Of a stretch of DNA of 64,000 nucleotides, positions 11,842-23,400 are shown in pieces. The notes beneath the pieces were generated by a model. It made no database searches. It was not told the origin of the DNA and was given only the letters and a program-made list of their open reading frames with translations. The DNA is from Macrolepiota albuminosa (taxonomy: Eukaryota; Basidiomycota; Agaricomycetes; Agaricales; Agaricaceae), in assembly GCA_027475525.1 (NCBI GenBank), contig JAMWFC010000090.1, positions 682,001 through 746,000 on the forward strand. Direction: 5' to 3'. Position 1 is the stretch's first letter. Every line of letters begins with the position of its first letter. The position numbers were made by a program, and so were the translations under genes.

Positions 11842-12483
11842 GACATTTGATGATATGCTTTGTATCCTTGTCAGCAGTCAAATCATCATCTTCAACCTCC
11901 ATATTCATCAATGGCAGTGGTGAAAGGAGGTCAAATATAAGTGATTCTGCTTGTAGCATATGTTTGAATATGAGTTGCACAAGCACTTCTCTGCAGCAAG
12001 ATTTGCCATCTGATGAGACACAGATGGTCTGCCAATTTGTTTTCTTGCAGGTGTTATATGTCAACTCAATCAATTGCATCTGCTCTGCACTAGTTCACAT
12101 TTACAAGACCCAAACACAAGCACAGGGCAAGCACTATATAAATGTATGTTTTTCTCCAGGAAATCTGATTGCACCAACACTTGCCTAATCTTGTTTGTAA
12201 GAAACAAACATATCTCTGTTCTAAACTGTGTGAGACTTACCTTAGTAGCCAAATGAACTTCATCTTTCTTCATTGCTTCTAACAGGACATCCACTTTTTT
12301 CTCAGAGTTAAACTCTAAACTTGTCTTTTGGCCATGTTTCTGACATAGTTCAATGATCCTATAAGTCTCAATATTATAACATGGTCTTTCCTCAACCTTT
12401 AGCTCATCAAACATCAAGACTTGATGGACAACATTGTGTGTTTCTAAGAGGTTTTTAAGTGGTACAAAGCAAGAAATAATTCT

Positions 12484-13323
12484 TCAAGCAGAACAGGTCT
12501 GCACTCCATAAGCAGTCACTCCACATAAGGAGCAGACATGGGCATGAGAGCAAGACATTTCTCTGAAACATGATGAGAGACTATTGAATCTGAAACAAAT
12601 TAATTTGCCTTCAGGAATTTTCCAGGTTCTACTGTCTTTGTAGAGAAATTTTGCCTCCTTGCAGCAGGCTAGTATTTCATGGTCTGTGGTTCTACAAGCA
12701 ATGCACCAAAAGCATTTACAGGTTTGTGTGGTAATATAAGCCACTGCTAGGTTGAAAGTGGTAGATGATCCATATTATTGGCTTTGGTCTCAGAAGAAAG
12801 GATTCCATCATGGCCAGCCTGTTATTGAGACATGTGACCTGTGCTGTGTGCTGTTGATTAAAAGTTGTCTATGCAAAAAATATGTGAATCAAGCACAAAT
12901 AGTGAACAGAGTCAGTGATTGTAGTCAAATACAACATTAAATTGCACTTCAGCATCAGGCAAGTTCTTCAAACAATTAAAATGTCCTTCAAAAGAGGTGG
13001 CAATTTCCAAAGCAATAGGTCCTCCTGTACCAGGATCTCTATCCGCTCACAAATGTTTGCACATGGCCACAATCAAATTGGCTGCAGCACCAACCCAATT
13101 GTCATAATTCAATTTACTCTCCTTTGAGGTATTGAATAAAGCATTTGTTAGCTGCAATTTTCCATTGGAAATAACAAAAGATAACTCTGGTGCTGGCAGC
13201 TTTCTGACAGCTTGTCAACATGCTTCATCAGTCAACAAATTGAGTGGAATATACTCCAGCATCCCCACTTCCAAAGCATGTTTGACCTTATGTGGGAATA
13301 CTTTGTCTGCTGCTGACAACTAA
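12484..13323 (-). pseudogene. gag-like retroelement ORF remnant with a Cys/His-rich end
   Basis: The minus-strand reading from 13323 downwards gives HKVKHALEVGMLEYIPLNLL, then NYDNWVGAAANLIVAMCKHL and GGPIALEIATSFEGHFNCL. The last ORF (12744-12484) ends in a Cys/His-rich segment (CFREMSCSHAHVCSLCG). This order of a globular GWxxYIPL-type region followed by a Cys/His knuckle is what I know from ORF1/gag-like proteins of basidiomycete retroelements, possibly DIRS-like; the class is uncertain. Several stops and a frame change near 12750 show decay. It ends where the broken P/THAP9-like gene begins (about 12480), and starts at a sharp composition change near 13325. Confidence 0.6.
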
Positions 13324-13329
13324 TGACCT

Positions 13330-14308
13330 ACCACCAGGAGTTGACCATGCATTGTATAAGGAGAACAAGTTCCCATGTCATCAGGATCTTCAGATAATAA
13401 AAGTCCCAGTGCATGATGGGTAGGTGCATCCAACCACTGAAAAACTGATAACCTGCCTTGACCAGGTCTGACCATGTGAGGGTCCTCCCTGATTCTCGAC
13501 ACAAACCTGCTTCTTGCCTGCATGACAGCTCCCCCAGCAAGATGTGGGAGAGCCATGTCAAACCCGTGAGATTGAATAGTCTCGAGATGAGCCTGCAAGG
13601 CTGGAAGAATACATCAATATCTGAAGCAAATAGATGTGCAGACTGATATAATATGAGAGGAACATTATAGTATGCAAACCAATAGAATATAAGAGGAACG
13701 TTATAGTATGCAAACCAATAGAATATAAGAGGAACATTAAGGTATAAAACACCCAACCATGATAACACGGCTGATTGGACGACAATGGTCCTTAAGACAT
13801 AAAAATTCCAAGGAGAATACCTCTCTACCCCAAGGATGGATGTGTCACTATGCGTGAATACCCCTCTACCAAGGAGGGATACCAAATGACGAAGCAAAAC
13901 CCCACATAACATGGTGGAGGCTGAAGTCATGGCACAGGCGTAATAAGCCGATGATAGGCAAATGAGCCCAGAGCAAGCCAACATAATAACTCCGGTCGGC
14001 AACATGAGCCCAAAAGTAAGGCAAAAACAAATGACAGGCATAATAAGCCTGAGTAATGATATGGCATAGTAAGCCCGAAGGGATGTGAGGCATAATAAGC
14101 CTGTGGTGCAGCATTATAAGCCGAAGGAAGATGACCTGTGCACATATAACCACATGCATGGGAAAATGCATGTAGACATAAATGGATGTCCATACACATA
14201 TAGCCACATGTAGGGGTGCGAAGCCATAATTGGCGTAACAAACCCTCAGAAAGAAAATATGCCTAGTAGGCTACTTGCATAATAAATCTCACCTTGACAA
14301 GAAACGTC
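13330..14308 (-). other. unassigned stretch, possible second exon and intron of the adjacent ORF
   Basis: On the minus strand a donor-like AAG/GTGAGA follows at about 14292, and an acceptor TTCCAG precedes an open frame at 13600-13330 (HGFDMALPHLAGG). Between them lie the 36-bp tandem repeat and several degenerate ATAATAAGCC-like repeats (13940-14130). Whether this is an intron, an inserted element or chance cannot be told from sequence alone. No family is recognised. Confidence 0.3.
13645..13741 (+). repeat. 36-bp tandem repeat, about 2.7 copies
   Basis: Units of 36 bp containing AGAGGAAC and TTATAGTATGCAAACC occur at about 13645-13680, 13681-13716 and 13717-13741. The middle and last units differ by few bases. 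The repeat lies in the putative long intron or insertion described for the ORF at 14309. Confidence 0.85.
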
Positions 14309-14887
14309 TCAGCCATAGGCTCGCAAAAAACTCTGCAACTGAGCCTCTGTGAGCATAACCACCTGGCCATCCTGCTCTCGTGCCCCGTCCTCAACAGCAG
14401 GTCGCAAGTCCAAAGACGTGCCGTCCAGCGACAGCGTTCTTGGATGGGTTGAGTTGGAGTGCGATGAACAATCGGGGTTGCGTAAGCCAACGTTCCCCCA
14501 GAACGTGGGGTGGACTGAGATTGGCGAGGCAGAACCTCCGGGGTATGGGGTATACCCCGAGAAAAGGCTGCTGTCGTTGCGCAAGGAGTCCGCCGCCGCT
14601 GAAGTCAGCGTCATAGGGCCAGTTCTGGCCTCCCCCTCATTTATGGCGGGAAAACAGGCGACCTTGTTAGGTACATCTTCCGGTGCATCTTCTACTGTAG
14701 CCGGGCGAGTGCGCTTGGCCGCCCGAGGCTTGGCTGGAGACGGTGCCTGGCGTGCCCTAGGTAAAGTCCTTCCGCGATCTTCGTCCTCTCCTCTCACGCA
14801 GGCAATTCCGCTAGATTCTAATCCCAGAGCCAGGCCCGCACCTTTGTTCAAGGGCGCGCTGGGCAACAGCGAGCTGGAGTCCGGCAC
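14309..14887 (-). CDS. hypothetical protein, Ser/Pro-rich, unrecognised
   Basis: A 192-codon open frame on the minus strand with normal CpG content and GC clearly above that of the DNA to its left. It is rich in Pro, Ser, Arg and Ala, with a basic patch (KPRAAKRTRP near residue 53) that could act in nuclear import or nucleic-acid binding. It ends LTEAQLQSFLRAYG. No domain is recognised. An overlapping antisense ORF of similar length (14349-14897 plus) exists, so the coding strand is uncertain. It could be the N-terminal part of a gag-like protein or a host gene. Confidence 0.35.
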   Translation of the reverse strand: MPDSSSLLPSAPLNKGAGLALGLESSGIACVRGEDEDRGRTLPRARQAPSPAKPRAAKRTRPATVEDAPEDVPNKVACFPAINEGEARTGPMTLTSAAADSLRNDSSLFSGYTPYPGGSASPISVHPTFWGNVGLRNPDCSSHSNSTHPRTLSLDGTSLDLRPAVEDGAREQDGQVVMLTEAQLQSFLRAYG

Positions 14888-15555
14888 GGGGTGCTGACTT
14901 GCCCCCTCAAGGTGAGGTCCAAACCAACTGCAGGAGCACCTCCCATTCCTCTCAATCCTCCGTCCTGATACATACCTTCATTCGTTCTCACACCGGCATG
15001 TCCTGAGGAATTCGGTAAAAGAGTAGAAGGTTATAGCACGAATAAAGGCGTATTAGAAGCCAGAGCTGCAGTGCCCGTCCTTCCGCGTGTTTTCCTGTCT
15101 CTACCAGCCATATTTGAGGTAGAGTTGCCGGAAACCACGAAGTGCACATGCGATTAAAACGATAGTAGATACAAATAATACGCGTGAGGTGGAGGTTGCA
15201 GATCAACCGACTCCGATCACGCGAGTGTCACGTCTCCGATAGTAGATACAAATAATACGCGTGAGGTGGAGGTTGCAGATCAACCGACTCCGATCACGCG
15301 AGTGTCACGTCTCAAAACATTCATCCTGTGCCTCCTTTCTGTATCGTGCAATTTCAAACATCACAAGTTCCATTTTTTTTGAGTCTCTCCTTACTCGCCT
15401 GTCATGACCGCACGCTTATGAGCGCTTTTCAATAGAGTGGGAACGAATTCTACGCCATCCCCTCGTGAAACATTGCCTTGGTTCGCCTTTGCGCAATTCT
15501 TGGCTGCATTCTTCGAAGATGAAATATATGAAACAATTTTGATTCTCCCTATTTG
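14888..15555. other. intergenic, no gene supported
   Basis: Holds the first 77-bp duplication and a T8 run near 15372. Short ORFs on the minus strand (15391-15818) show no known motif. Confidence 0.45.
15160..15313. repeat. 77-bp perfect tandem duplication no. 1
   Basis: Two exact head-to-tail copies (15160-15236, 15237-15313) in otherwise unique sequence. Period 77, as in nine other places. Confidence 0.95.
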
Positions 15556-17241
15556 GCAAAATATTTCCCTTGAAGCTTGACCTTGCCGTTCCGATACCTT
15601 CCAGGATGCTCGCTTACCTGCCGCTGCCTTGCTTTGGAAATGATTACAATGTTTGCTGGACTGTAAGAAAGCAAGAATTTCGGATCGATTTCCTCTCTGC
15701 TGTACGTCCACCTTGAGTGCAATTTCCTACAAATACTAAGAACCGGCCACAAAAGGATGTAGAAAGTGAAAGGAAGTGCCAACCTCTGGTGAGCATTGAC
15801 TCTGTTGCTTGTTTGCATGAATTGAACTCACTGCACGATTTGAACCTCCTAAGGAATTGCCGATGCTATGGCTTCTTCGGATGGCTACTCGTAGTAGGAT
15901 CACGAGCTTTTCCCGTATTTCCCTTCACCCGCAGTCTTGCAGAAGCGACTTCATTGATTCTGATATTAGAGACTCATACTTGGTACATTTGTGAGCATCG
16001 GATATTGTGTTCATCAGCATGCTTGCCTATACCCCAATATGGGCTGATATTCTGTGATTTCCCTTCGTCTATGAACCAGTCTCTCCTTCATTGCCCAGTA
16101 AATCGGAGGCGTGATATACACCTCTGACAAGTCCACTACCTCTCAGTTTCTTCATTATTCTAAGAAGCTCTCACTCGGTGTTCCACATCTATGACATCGC
16201 CCTCCGCTCTGCCCACGACGATATGTATGGAAGTGCTTGATGCTACGGTACTTCTCTCGGTCATTCCCTACAGCTTTCCTGTGAGCATAGATGCTCCCGG
16301 CATACCACCCAGCTTTTTCCGAATCTTGTAGGACTCAAAACGTTTTCATGCACTGTGTCCCTGCCTTCCTCCAGTTGATCCGAGTTGAGTGAGAATTTCT
16401 CGGATGAGTTAGGCAGGTCAGATATAGACTTGTATCCATCCAGTCGACTACTACGATCCTTGTATGTATCGCACTTCAGACGCTCTGTTTCTCCTTGTTT
16501 CACTAGTGTGTCCATACGTCGCCAATGGACTGGAGTCCATGGGCTGCCATCCATCGAGATTGTAATTACTGATGAAACAAATGACTTCCAAGTGACTTCG
16601 ATCAAGATAGATTGAGACAAGATTGACCTATCGCTATGAAACACAAGTTTCACTCAGTCTATGCATCATATTCAGGCAGTGTGTGAATTCTCCAGGGGTT
16701 TTGGGCGTCCTAAGGTAACAGGCTCTAATGGTGAAATAAACATGGCTGGCACAAAGTCAATCACCGCCGGGCGTACGTCAATGATGATAATTTGGGATAC
16801 ACTTTTGTGAGTGTGTGACGCCTTTGGTCCAGAACCTTTATTTAATACTAGCCGAAGTGAGCTGGTTATGCGATCACAGGCAAAGTGTTTCCGTTCGCTA
16901 AGTTCATCCAGGGTACACTATAACGTGCACTATAACGCCATAAGTTACTTCCTTGCAGAACACGGAAACGGCTTGTGGCCTTTTATCGTTACTGGTGGAG
17001 CCCTTTTAATGGTTTGATCGCGCTGCTTCATTTTCTTGAAAGTGGTTGGTATACTTTTAAAGCTGTATTATCATTCATTCCTTATGACGTGATCTCGACC
17101 AGACTTATCTATGCCATTTGATGGATTTTAATTTCATGTGCTATCTTCAAGGCCGAAAGTTGAGTGAGTTTGGTGACAGGGAACTTTCAATCCGGCCAAA
17201 TTTACAGGATTAGAAGGTGAAGGAGCCTTTGAGATGGCAAG

Positions 17242-17633
17242 TCACTGTGAAGTTGAATGGTAAAAATGCTGTATTCTGGGTTTCTTTTCAAAAATTGCAT
17301 CGCTGGATAGGTCTGTTCCACCACGTTGGGGGTGATCGAGACATGCTACGAAAATGCATTGATTTCCGGGGCAATGGCTCCTGAGCTTATTTTGTGATAG
17401 ATCTCTGATTATCCGGAGGAGATAGCCGAGAGCATGGTTCAGAGTATTACATTCTTCCCTAGAACGTGGCGTCTGACCCACCCTTACAAGACTGACCTTT
17501 CCCTCCAACATTGCCGCCGAAAATTACATTCTTCCCTAGAACGTGGCGTCTGACCCACCCTTACAAGACTGACCTTTCCCTCCAACATTGCCGCCGAAAC
17601 GAAATCTTCTACGCGATCTTCTGTCATTTATGA
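17242..17633 (-). CDS. hypothetical small ORF conserved in both duplicates, interrupted by a 77-bp duplication
   Basis: In copy 2 the same frame is open for 102 codons (61797-62105). In copy 1 it would be open from about 17633 to 17242 but for the 77-bp tandem duplication at 17446-17599. It carries a segment ACLDHPQRGGTDLSSDAI. No family is recognised and no signal peptide is seen. Conservation alone is weak evidence, because the whole segment is a recent duplicate. It may be an exon of a larger minus-strand gene. Confidence 0.3.
17446..17599. repeat. 77-bp perfect tandem duplication no. 2
   Basis: Exact copies 17446-17522 and 17523-17599. The paralogous sequence near 62010 has a single copy. 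Confidence 0.95.
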
Positions 17634-18512
17634 AAAGGCATATGGGTAACACATTCCGGGAAATTGGAGGACTTCCTCGTACCTGTTCAATAAGTTAAAG
17701 TTTGAACTTTGAGAACGGAGTTTCAATCAGTGACGACGGAGGCATTGAGTACGGACGGTACCAATGCCCACTTGAAGCCTAAGCTTGTCTATCTACCGTG
17801 GCATTGGATAGAAATGATCTTAGTCTCCGGAACTCAACATCATCATAAATACTTGGTGCATGTCATTTCACTCGTCATCGATTCACTACCCTTCTTCCAT
17901 ATCATCCATTGAGAAATTTGGGGATTTAGGAGCAGTGAGTGAAGACGGTGCTTCGAACACAGAAGTTCAGCGTGCCGGCATTTTCCACGGTTAATACTCT
18001 GGTTCAGGGTCGACTTAGCAGATACCTCTCTTTGGAAATATGATACCGGGAAGGAGGAGAGTTCGTTTGATTTGTGTGTGTTTGACGGACTGACATGTTG
18101 GACTGATGTGAGGTCCCATCTAACCTCGAAGGGAAAGGTATATCGAGTCGGATCTTGGCTCCTAATTCCAAGATGATCTTTACACAGACAATGCGCAACT
18201 CATAGGCTTCCGGGACGAGGAACCGCGCCGTTGGCCTGAAGAGAAGACAGCTGACAAGTGGCGTAAGGAGGAAGCTATGTAACGGCCTTCGGGTAACGTT
18301 ACCCCACTTGTGAAAACGTGGATGCTTGTAAGGGGGACTGAACGCCGACGGATGATGAACGTCTGGTTCCCTCGCTTGGAATCGATTTGGGGCCAGATGA
18401 ATCGGATTATGCAAACAATGCCTTTGCAGTCAATCATAAAGGAAGGTACCTCTTAGGCTCACCTATAACCTCCCGACTCCTGCCTAACAGCCTCAAGATT
18501 AGCTACCGAACG

Positions 18513-20265
18513 ATGGTTAACAACCCCGACGCTCCTGCTTTCACTGGCTACTACCTTGAAACAACCATTGATGCTATACGAGTCGCCAACGCCGCTTGTC
18601 TAGGAGTGCTTCCCCGCATAACTCGTCGACCAACTGAAGCAGAGCGCCGGACGATGATCATATCCGGAGCAATCTTCGTCTTTAATGTGAACGAGAGTGG
18701 AATCAAGCGCTGGACGGGTGAGCTAATTTAGTCTGCTGCAGACCACCGACTAACGCGGGGCCACCAGATGGTACACCATGGTCGCCATCTCGAATTGTTG
18801 GAAACTTCTTGGTGAGGATAGACATCCTTCAGCCGACTTCAATGGCCTACTTTTTTCTTCAGGTGTATCGCGAGATCGTCGAACGCATGCAAAGTCGTGG
18901 AAGCAACAAAAAGCCACATGGTTTCGAGTGTTCGCGCGGTTCATCAGGACGGCTAGGTTCGCCTGATCACAACGTCGTAGCTTTCGGGAGCTCCAGCCGT
19001 TTAGCGCAGAGCCATGGCTCGACCGACCCTGGGTCATTCAAAATTGACGGACTGGTTAAAAAAGTTGGTTTGATATTCTTGCATCTAAGCAGCTTGTATT
19101 TTGACTGAGTGTCCATACAGACTATTACTATCATAATGGATGGATCTGACATCCACGTGGTTTCATACTATACATTTGAAGATATTCGGTCAAGAAGGCT
19201 CAAGGTAAGCTGGCCGGAAAAAGACAGGACCTCACTAATGGTTTTACAGCGGCCCACAAGTTGCCCAGAAATAATGGCGTTGCAACTGCCGCCACCTAGT
19301 GCATTTCGCCTGACAAACTTCAGAATACCACCCAAGACAGATATTGGACCAGACGGAGAGTCTCAGCTGGTGTATGTCAACTTGACTTGTCTTAATCTGC
19401 AGCATCATAGACTTAAATGAGCTTTAGGTGCGAAGGCGAAGACCTCGAATCTCCAACATTGGAGTGCAAGGTAGAGGAACGTACTTATACCTCGTCTCAG
19501 TGGACATCCGATTCTGATGAGCCTGAGCTTTCCCCAAGACTGGCAGGCTCGTTTAGCCCAGGGAACCCGTTATATCCTCAACATCATGGTATCCAGTCCC
19601 ATGCATCGTACTCTCGCGATAGAGCCAATGAAAGATGGCCGACTGCGCTCGAAAACCTCCGCATCGTTCCTGTTGATCGTCAATTCGCAGATTCGTGGTC
19701 TCCATCTCCTTCGCCAAAAACTCATTCACCCCACAATTTATCACGTCGCAGGGATTTGGGCAATAGCTTGCCACACCACCCTAACTCATGGTCTGCAAGA
19801 GAAAATCTACAACCAGCATGTTGGAAAGCAGATTCGCACAGTAGTTCGCCTCCAACCAGTGTACATCAGCCGGATCGCGCACGCATTCGGTCTAACGCCC
19901 TGCTAGAAAATTCCAACTCAACGTTACATCGTTGGGAAGCCGAGTCTGTCCCCAACCATCACTTCAGTCGAGAGAATCACCCGCAGCGACCATCATGGGG
20001 CCCTCGGGAGACGACAGGCCTGGAGAAGTATTCGCGCTCACAATCATCTTTCACCAATACCAGTCCATCTATACCTTTCAGTGCAAATGGCTATCATAGA
20101 ATGACGAACGGCTTTGGCACCAACTGGAACTCCAATTCCAACGACAGCCCTGTGGACACGACGCTTCAATCTATCGAGAGACAGCCAGTATCCTCGTATG
20201 AAAGTTCCTATCTGTCTTCAAGTCCAGAAGGGTTTTCGGCTGTTGAAGACTATGGTGACCATTAG
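18513..20265 (+). CDS. WOPR (Gti1/Pac2 family) transcription factor, copy 1
   Basis: Spliced model: exons 18513-18717, 18768-18811, 18863-19063, 19121-19204, 19250-19371, 19428-20265; 1494 bp, 497 residues. All introns are 45-57 bp with GT-AG ends. The WOPR DNA-binding domain fills the N-terminal half: GYYLETTIDAIRVANAA and LPRITRRPTEAER (residues 12-45), SGIKRWTDGTPWSPSRIVGN at the exon 1/2 junction, then YREI and TITIIMDG...VSYYTFEDIRSRRLK. These match WOPRa and WOPRb of Gti1, Pac2, Ryp1 and Wor1. The C-terminal half (from about residue 219) is Ser/Pro/Asn/His-rich low complexity, as usual for an activation region. The start was chosen because the domain begins within 12 residues, as in the family; an upstream in-frame ATG at 18387 is possible. 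Family members control morphology, nutrient response and secreted genes in other fungi; the role here is unknown. Confidence 0.93.
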
Positions 20266-22140
20266 CTATTTACGTCAAACATTCCTGCCTCCTTACGTCG
20301 ACGACCTGAGATAACTTCTATATGTTCAGTATCTTGTAAAGGCAAATGTTCAGCAACCACATAGAAATTACCAGAGATATTTCATGATTTGAAGAATGAT
20401 TCCACAGACAGTCGAAATGATGGACTGTGACTGTCCATATTATCCGTGTATCTCGGTGACCTTGCATTTCCGCCGGGAGGTTGGTTGCATGAGCGTCTAA
20501 TTTTAAGACGCGGTGACCGAGGATGCATACTGATCCCGCTGGACCACATATGCCTCCGAGGGCTTCGATGAGAAATGGAAGACATTGCAGGTCGCTTCTG
20601 AATGGCATAACACCGAGACAAGTGTTCCAAAGACTCACTGATTTACTATTATATTTCTTTGGTATAGGCCTCGAACAAGAGGGCAGCCTGTCTCATACTG
20701 CCCGTATGCCCGAGGTACCGAATATCCCTATAGAGATAGATAAAACGACAAGAAGACTTTAGTGGCCTAAAAAGGGTTCTTACTCCGGATCAGTGGCGCG
20801 AATGAGATGCCTTGGTTAAGAAATCTGAACAGCTTGCCCGTGTCTAACGAGAAAAAAAAAGTGGACCAGCCAGAGTTATCGTCTCCTCCTCGACGCGATA
20901 GTTATCCATTTCGAGTTTATACAAGTCAGTGGATGCGTGTGTACGTGCGTGACATAGACATACACCAGAATGCTCCGGAGCGCTTTCCAAGCCCTTCCAC
21001 ATGATACCTCACAAGAACTTTGACATGCATGTCACGGCCCCTCGCGTTCTTTCGCGAATCCATAAAGATGGCTGTACAATAAAATATGGTATACTTATAA
21101 TTGAAAAAGTTAGGTGTCGACGGATCCCAGATCGCCCTTCTACCATTTCATGATGCAATTGATCCTACATAAGAGAGGTCAGTGGCATCAATGTGCAGCT
21201 AAAATAGACAGACGCCGGTGGGCTGGATTGATTTGATAACTAATGGAAATTCGTTTGGAAGCGGCGATGTCAATTCAATGTAGACCACGATCAATTTCTA
21301 TTTGTGCCTTGTCCTCCTATAGGAGAGCGTGAACGCGGGGGCTGTCGAATGGCACCACCTGCATCAAGCTCGGGTCTATGACCGTACTCCGTTTACTTGA
21401 GTCCAACGTCCTGTCAAAGTAATTGGATGGGATTCGATATCGGGGAATGAAGCTGCTACAACAAGTGAGAATTGAGTCTCGTGTGGACGTAACTCTAGGG
21501 TCTGTTCTTGCGATATGAAGCGATCTCGAGGCGCAGAAGAATTGAGAAGCCGAACTAATAGTATAACGATATGGTAAAGGGTTAGCAATATCTAGACTGA
21601 GCTGCTTGCAAGCATCTATCAACCACAGTTGTTAGCAATTTTTAATGAAAATTCCGTAAGATAACGACCGCCCCGATGTCCCGAAATGACCTTGTTAATC
21701 CAGACATTCGCGTTCAAACTTGAAACTATTTCCCGTAATGAAGAAAGAGTTCGTATGCAGAGTATTACTTAGCGCGAGATATCAAAACACTCAGTGTCCC
21801 AAAATTGAGCCAAGGGTAGGTTCTTCTGATCCTTTATCTGAAGAGATAGAAGTTACAGCATAATCCTGGTGAAACTTGAAGAGCATATGTCAGAAAATAT
21901 TGAAATGCATTTGATGTTCTTCAATTCAGGCTTCATTTCGAAGTTATACATATACATACATTCGCTGAGCCTGTCAGATATTCCCGCTACTTTAGTAGTG
22001 GGTCTATGGTCCGTGAAAGATAGTGGAATTTTAGAAAGAAAAGAAAAGAAAAAAAGAGTTGATGTCACATGACGCATTACAAGGAGAACGCATGAGCTCA
22101 GGGTGACGCAAACAGGTATCTGATTAGAGATTTCTCTAAC
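20266..22140. other. intergenic, no gene supported
   Basis: CpG-containing single-copy sequence. Short ORFs on both strands (20318-20638 minus, 20807-21004 plus, 21317-21622 minus) show no motif, no splice-consistent extension and no repeat. It may hold promoter sequence for NAS6. Confidence 0.5.
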
Positions 22141-23400
22141 ATGTCTGTTTTTCCAATACACTCGGCCGCACAGAACAGTATGTAACTTTTCGATTTCCCT
22201 AGTATTTGCCACGATCATACTTGATTTTTGTCAGAGCAACTTTCCCTTCTCCAAGCACTCGTGGTGGAAAACCCAAAGGATGTGAATTCCCTTGATCAAG
22301 TATATGCTTATGCACTACCTTAATTTTTGTATCTGATGATTTGACCTGCAGGATGAAAGAACGCCGCTGCACTGGGCCGCATCCTCTGGGGTGATTGATA
22401 TTGTCCGGTTCCTCATTGATCGAAAAGCCGATGTGGACAAACCCGATATTAGCGGCTGGACACCTCTTCACATTGCAGGTTTGGTAGCATAACTTGTACG
22501 TGTGTATAATCAAACTTATCTGTTGCTCAATTCAGTAAGTGCTGGCCATGATGATGTCGTCAAAGAACTGGTAGGTGCTGGTGCCGACGTAAACAGGTCT
22601 GTCACGTCACCTTCAAAAGTGTCTAATATGCTCTGAGGGTGGAGGAACAGGAAGAATGACAAAGGAATTACGCCCTTGTAAGTTCTGGTTCTTTCTTCTT
22701 CAAGGGTCCATATCGAACAACGAGGCTTCCGAATCCTCCAGGCACTATGCCGCATCCAAGTCTCGCATAGATGTATGCCGTGATACTGTCAAACTCCTCA
22801 TTCGCAGGCTGACTGTTATACTCCAGATTGGCCAGCTCCTAATTGCTAGGGGCGCAGACGTGAGTCTCCTTACGGGCTTACAACCGAGGAGTCCTAAACC
22901 TCTTTGTTAGATCAACGCAAAGGACAAAGCCAACCAAGTTCCTCTGTCTGTAATCACCTTCTCTTTGCTTCTCCGCTTCTAATATATATCGAATCAAGCC
23001 ATCGCGCCGCGACTACCGGCTCAGTTGGATTCATTCGACTTTTATTGGATTCCTCTAATTCGGGGGTCACCAAGACTCGTTTGAATGCTTCTGATCGCAT
23101 TGGTGTGTATGTCTCCTGTCTCTTGCTTTACGAAAACCATACTTTCATATCAGGAAATACCCCACTTCATCTGGCAATGGACTCGGCTCACGCCGAGGCT
23201 GCAGTGGTTCTCATTAATGCTGGCGCTGACCGTACCCGCGTGGGTGTCTCCAAATGAGTATCGGGTTTTTCCTTCGTTGACGTTACCTTCACACCTAGCT
23301 CAACCAAGACGGAGATGCACCAGAAGACGTCCCAGGAGTTGGTGGCTCAGAACAGAGGCAAGCAAAGCAGCATGTGATTGATAACTGTGGTGAAGCATGA
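22141..23400 (+). CDS. NAS6: Nas6/gankyrin (PSMD10) ankyrin-repeat proteasome assembly chaperone
   Basis: Spliced model with 11 exons: 22141-22177, 22235-22299, 22352-22478, 22536-22596, 22651-22677, 22742-22772, 22827-22859, 22911-22945, 22999-23102, 23154-23239, 23299-23400; 708 bp, 235 residues, close to yeast Nas6 (228) and human gankyrin (226). Ankyrin repeats follow one another: DERTPLHWAASSGVIDIVRF, SGWTPLHIAVSAGHDDVVK, KGITPLHYAASKSRIDI, VPLHRAATTGSVGFIRLL and GNTPLHLAMDSAHAEAAVV. The N-terminal helix LLQALVVENPKDVNSLD matches the family. In yeast and mammals Nas6 binds Rpt3 and guides assembly of the 19S base. Exons as short as 27 bp make this gene unusually fragmented, and several introns fall inside repeats. 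Confidence 0.93.

Larger units (their letters stand above)
5820..12480 (-). pseudogene. large decayed transposase-like gene (P/THAP9-like), broken by four insertions
   Basis: Pieces of one protein lie in order along the minus strand. 12420-12070 has the N-terminal part (FDELKVEERPCYN, GQKTSLEFN) with a surviving GTAAGT intron near 12240. 12070-11847 has GDDDLTADKDTKHIIKC-like sequence, continued at 11380-11283 (LQNLILHEKGVFVEDVHIKP). 10834-10523 has LNLNDKQHVKLAYELLHAIW, and 8650-8430 the motif GTDQLEVLFGIL. 8420-7690 and 7350-7160 follow (CGLCLQPAPLC), and 5946-5820 has NVPICCPIC. Removing the insertions restores collinearity apart from scattered stops and shifts. The order matches a protein family I know from many agaricomycete genomes. 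The D-x-LE-x-LFG motif resembles the C-terminal region of P-element/THAP9 transposases; that relation is my inference. The gene is dead. Confidence 0.7.
15556..19524 (+). repeat. segmental duplication, copy 1
   Basis: 15556-16217 matches 53691-54435, and 16217-19524 matches 61012 to the window end, same orientation. Together this is one copy of at least 4 kb that in copy 2 is split by a copia element and a 210-bp insert. Copy 1 has about 300 bp (roughly 16775-17050) absent from copy 2. It contains the complete WOPR gene and a conserved 102-codon minus-strand ORF. Copy 1 keeps its CpG sites throughout. Confidence 0.92.

Noticed and set aside
13645..13741. CRISPR-like array
   Set aside because: The units are contiguous 36-bp tandem repeats without spacers, in a eukaryotic genome.
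14349..14897. 182-codon plus-strand ORF opposite the ORF at 14309
   Set aside because: Antisense to a frame of similar quality with no motif of its own. I kept only the minus-strand frame, at low confidence.
16261..16653. 130-codon minus-strand ORF in duplication copy 1
   Set aside because: Copy 2 has shifts and indels relative to it (61003-61325) and no motif is recognised, so coding is not supported.
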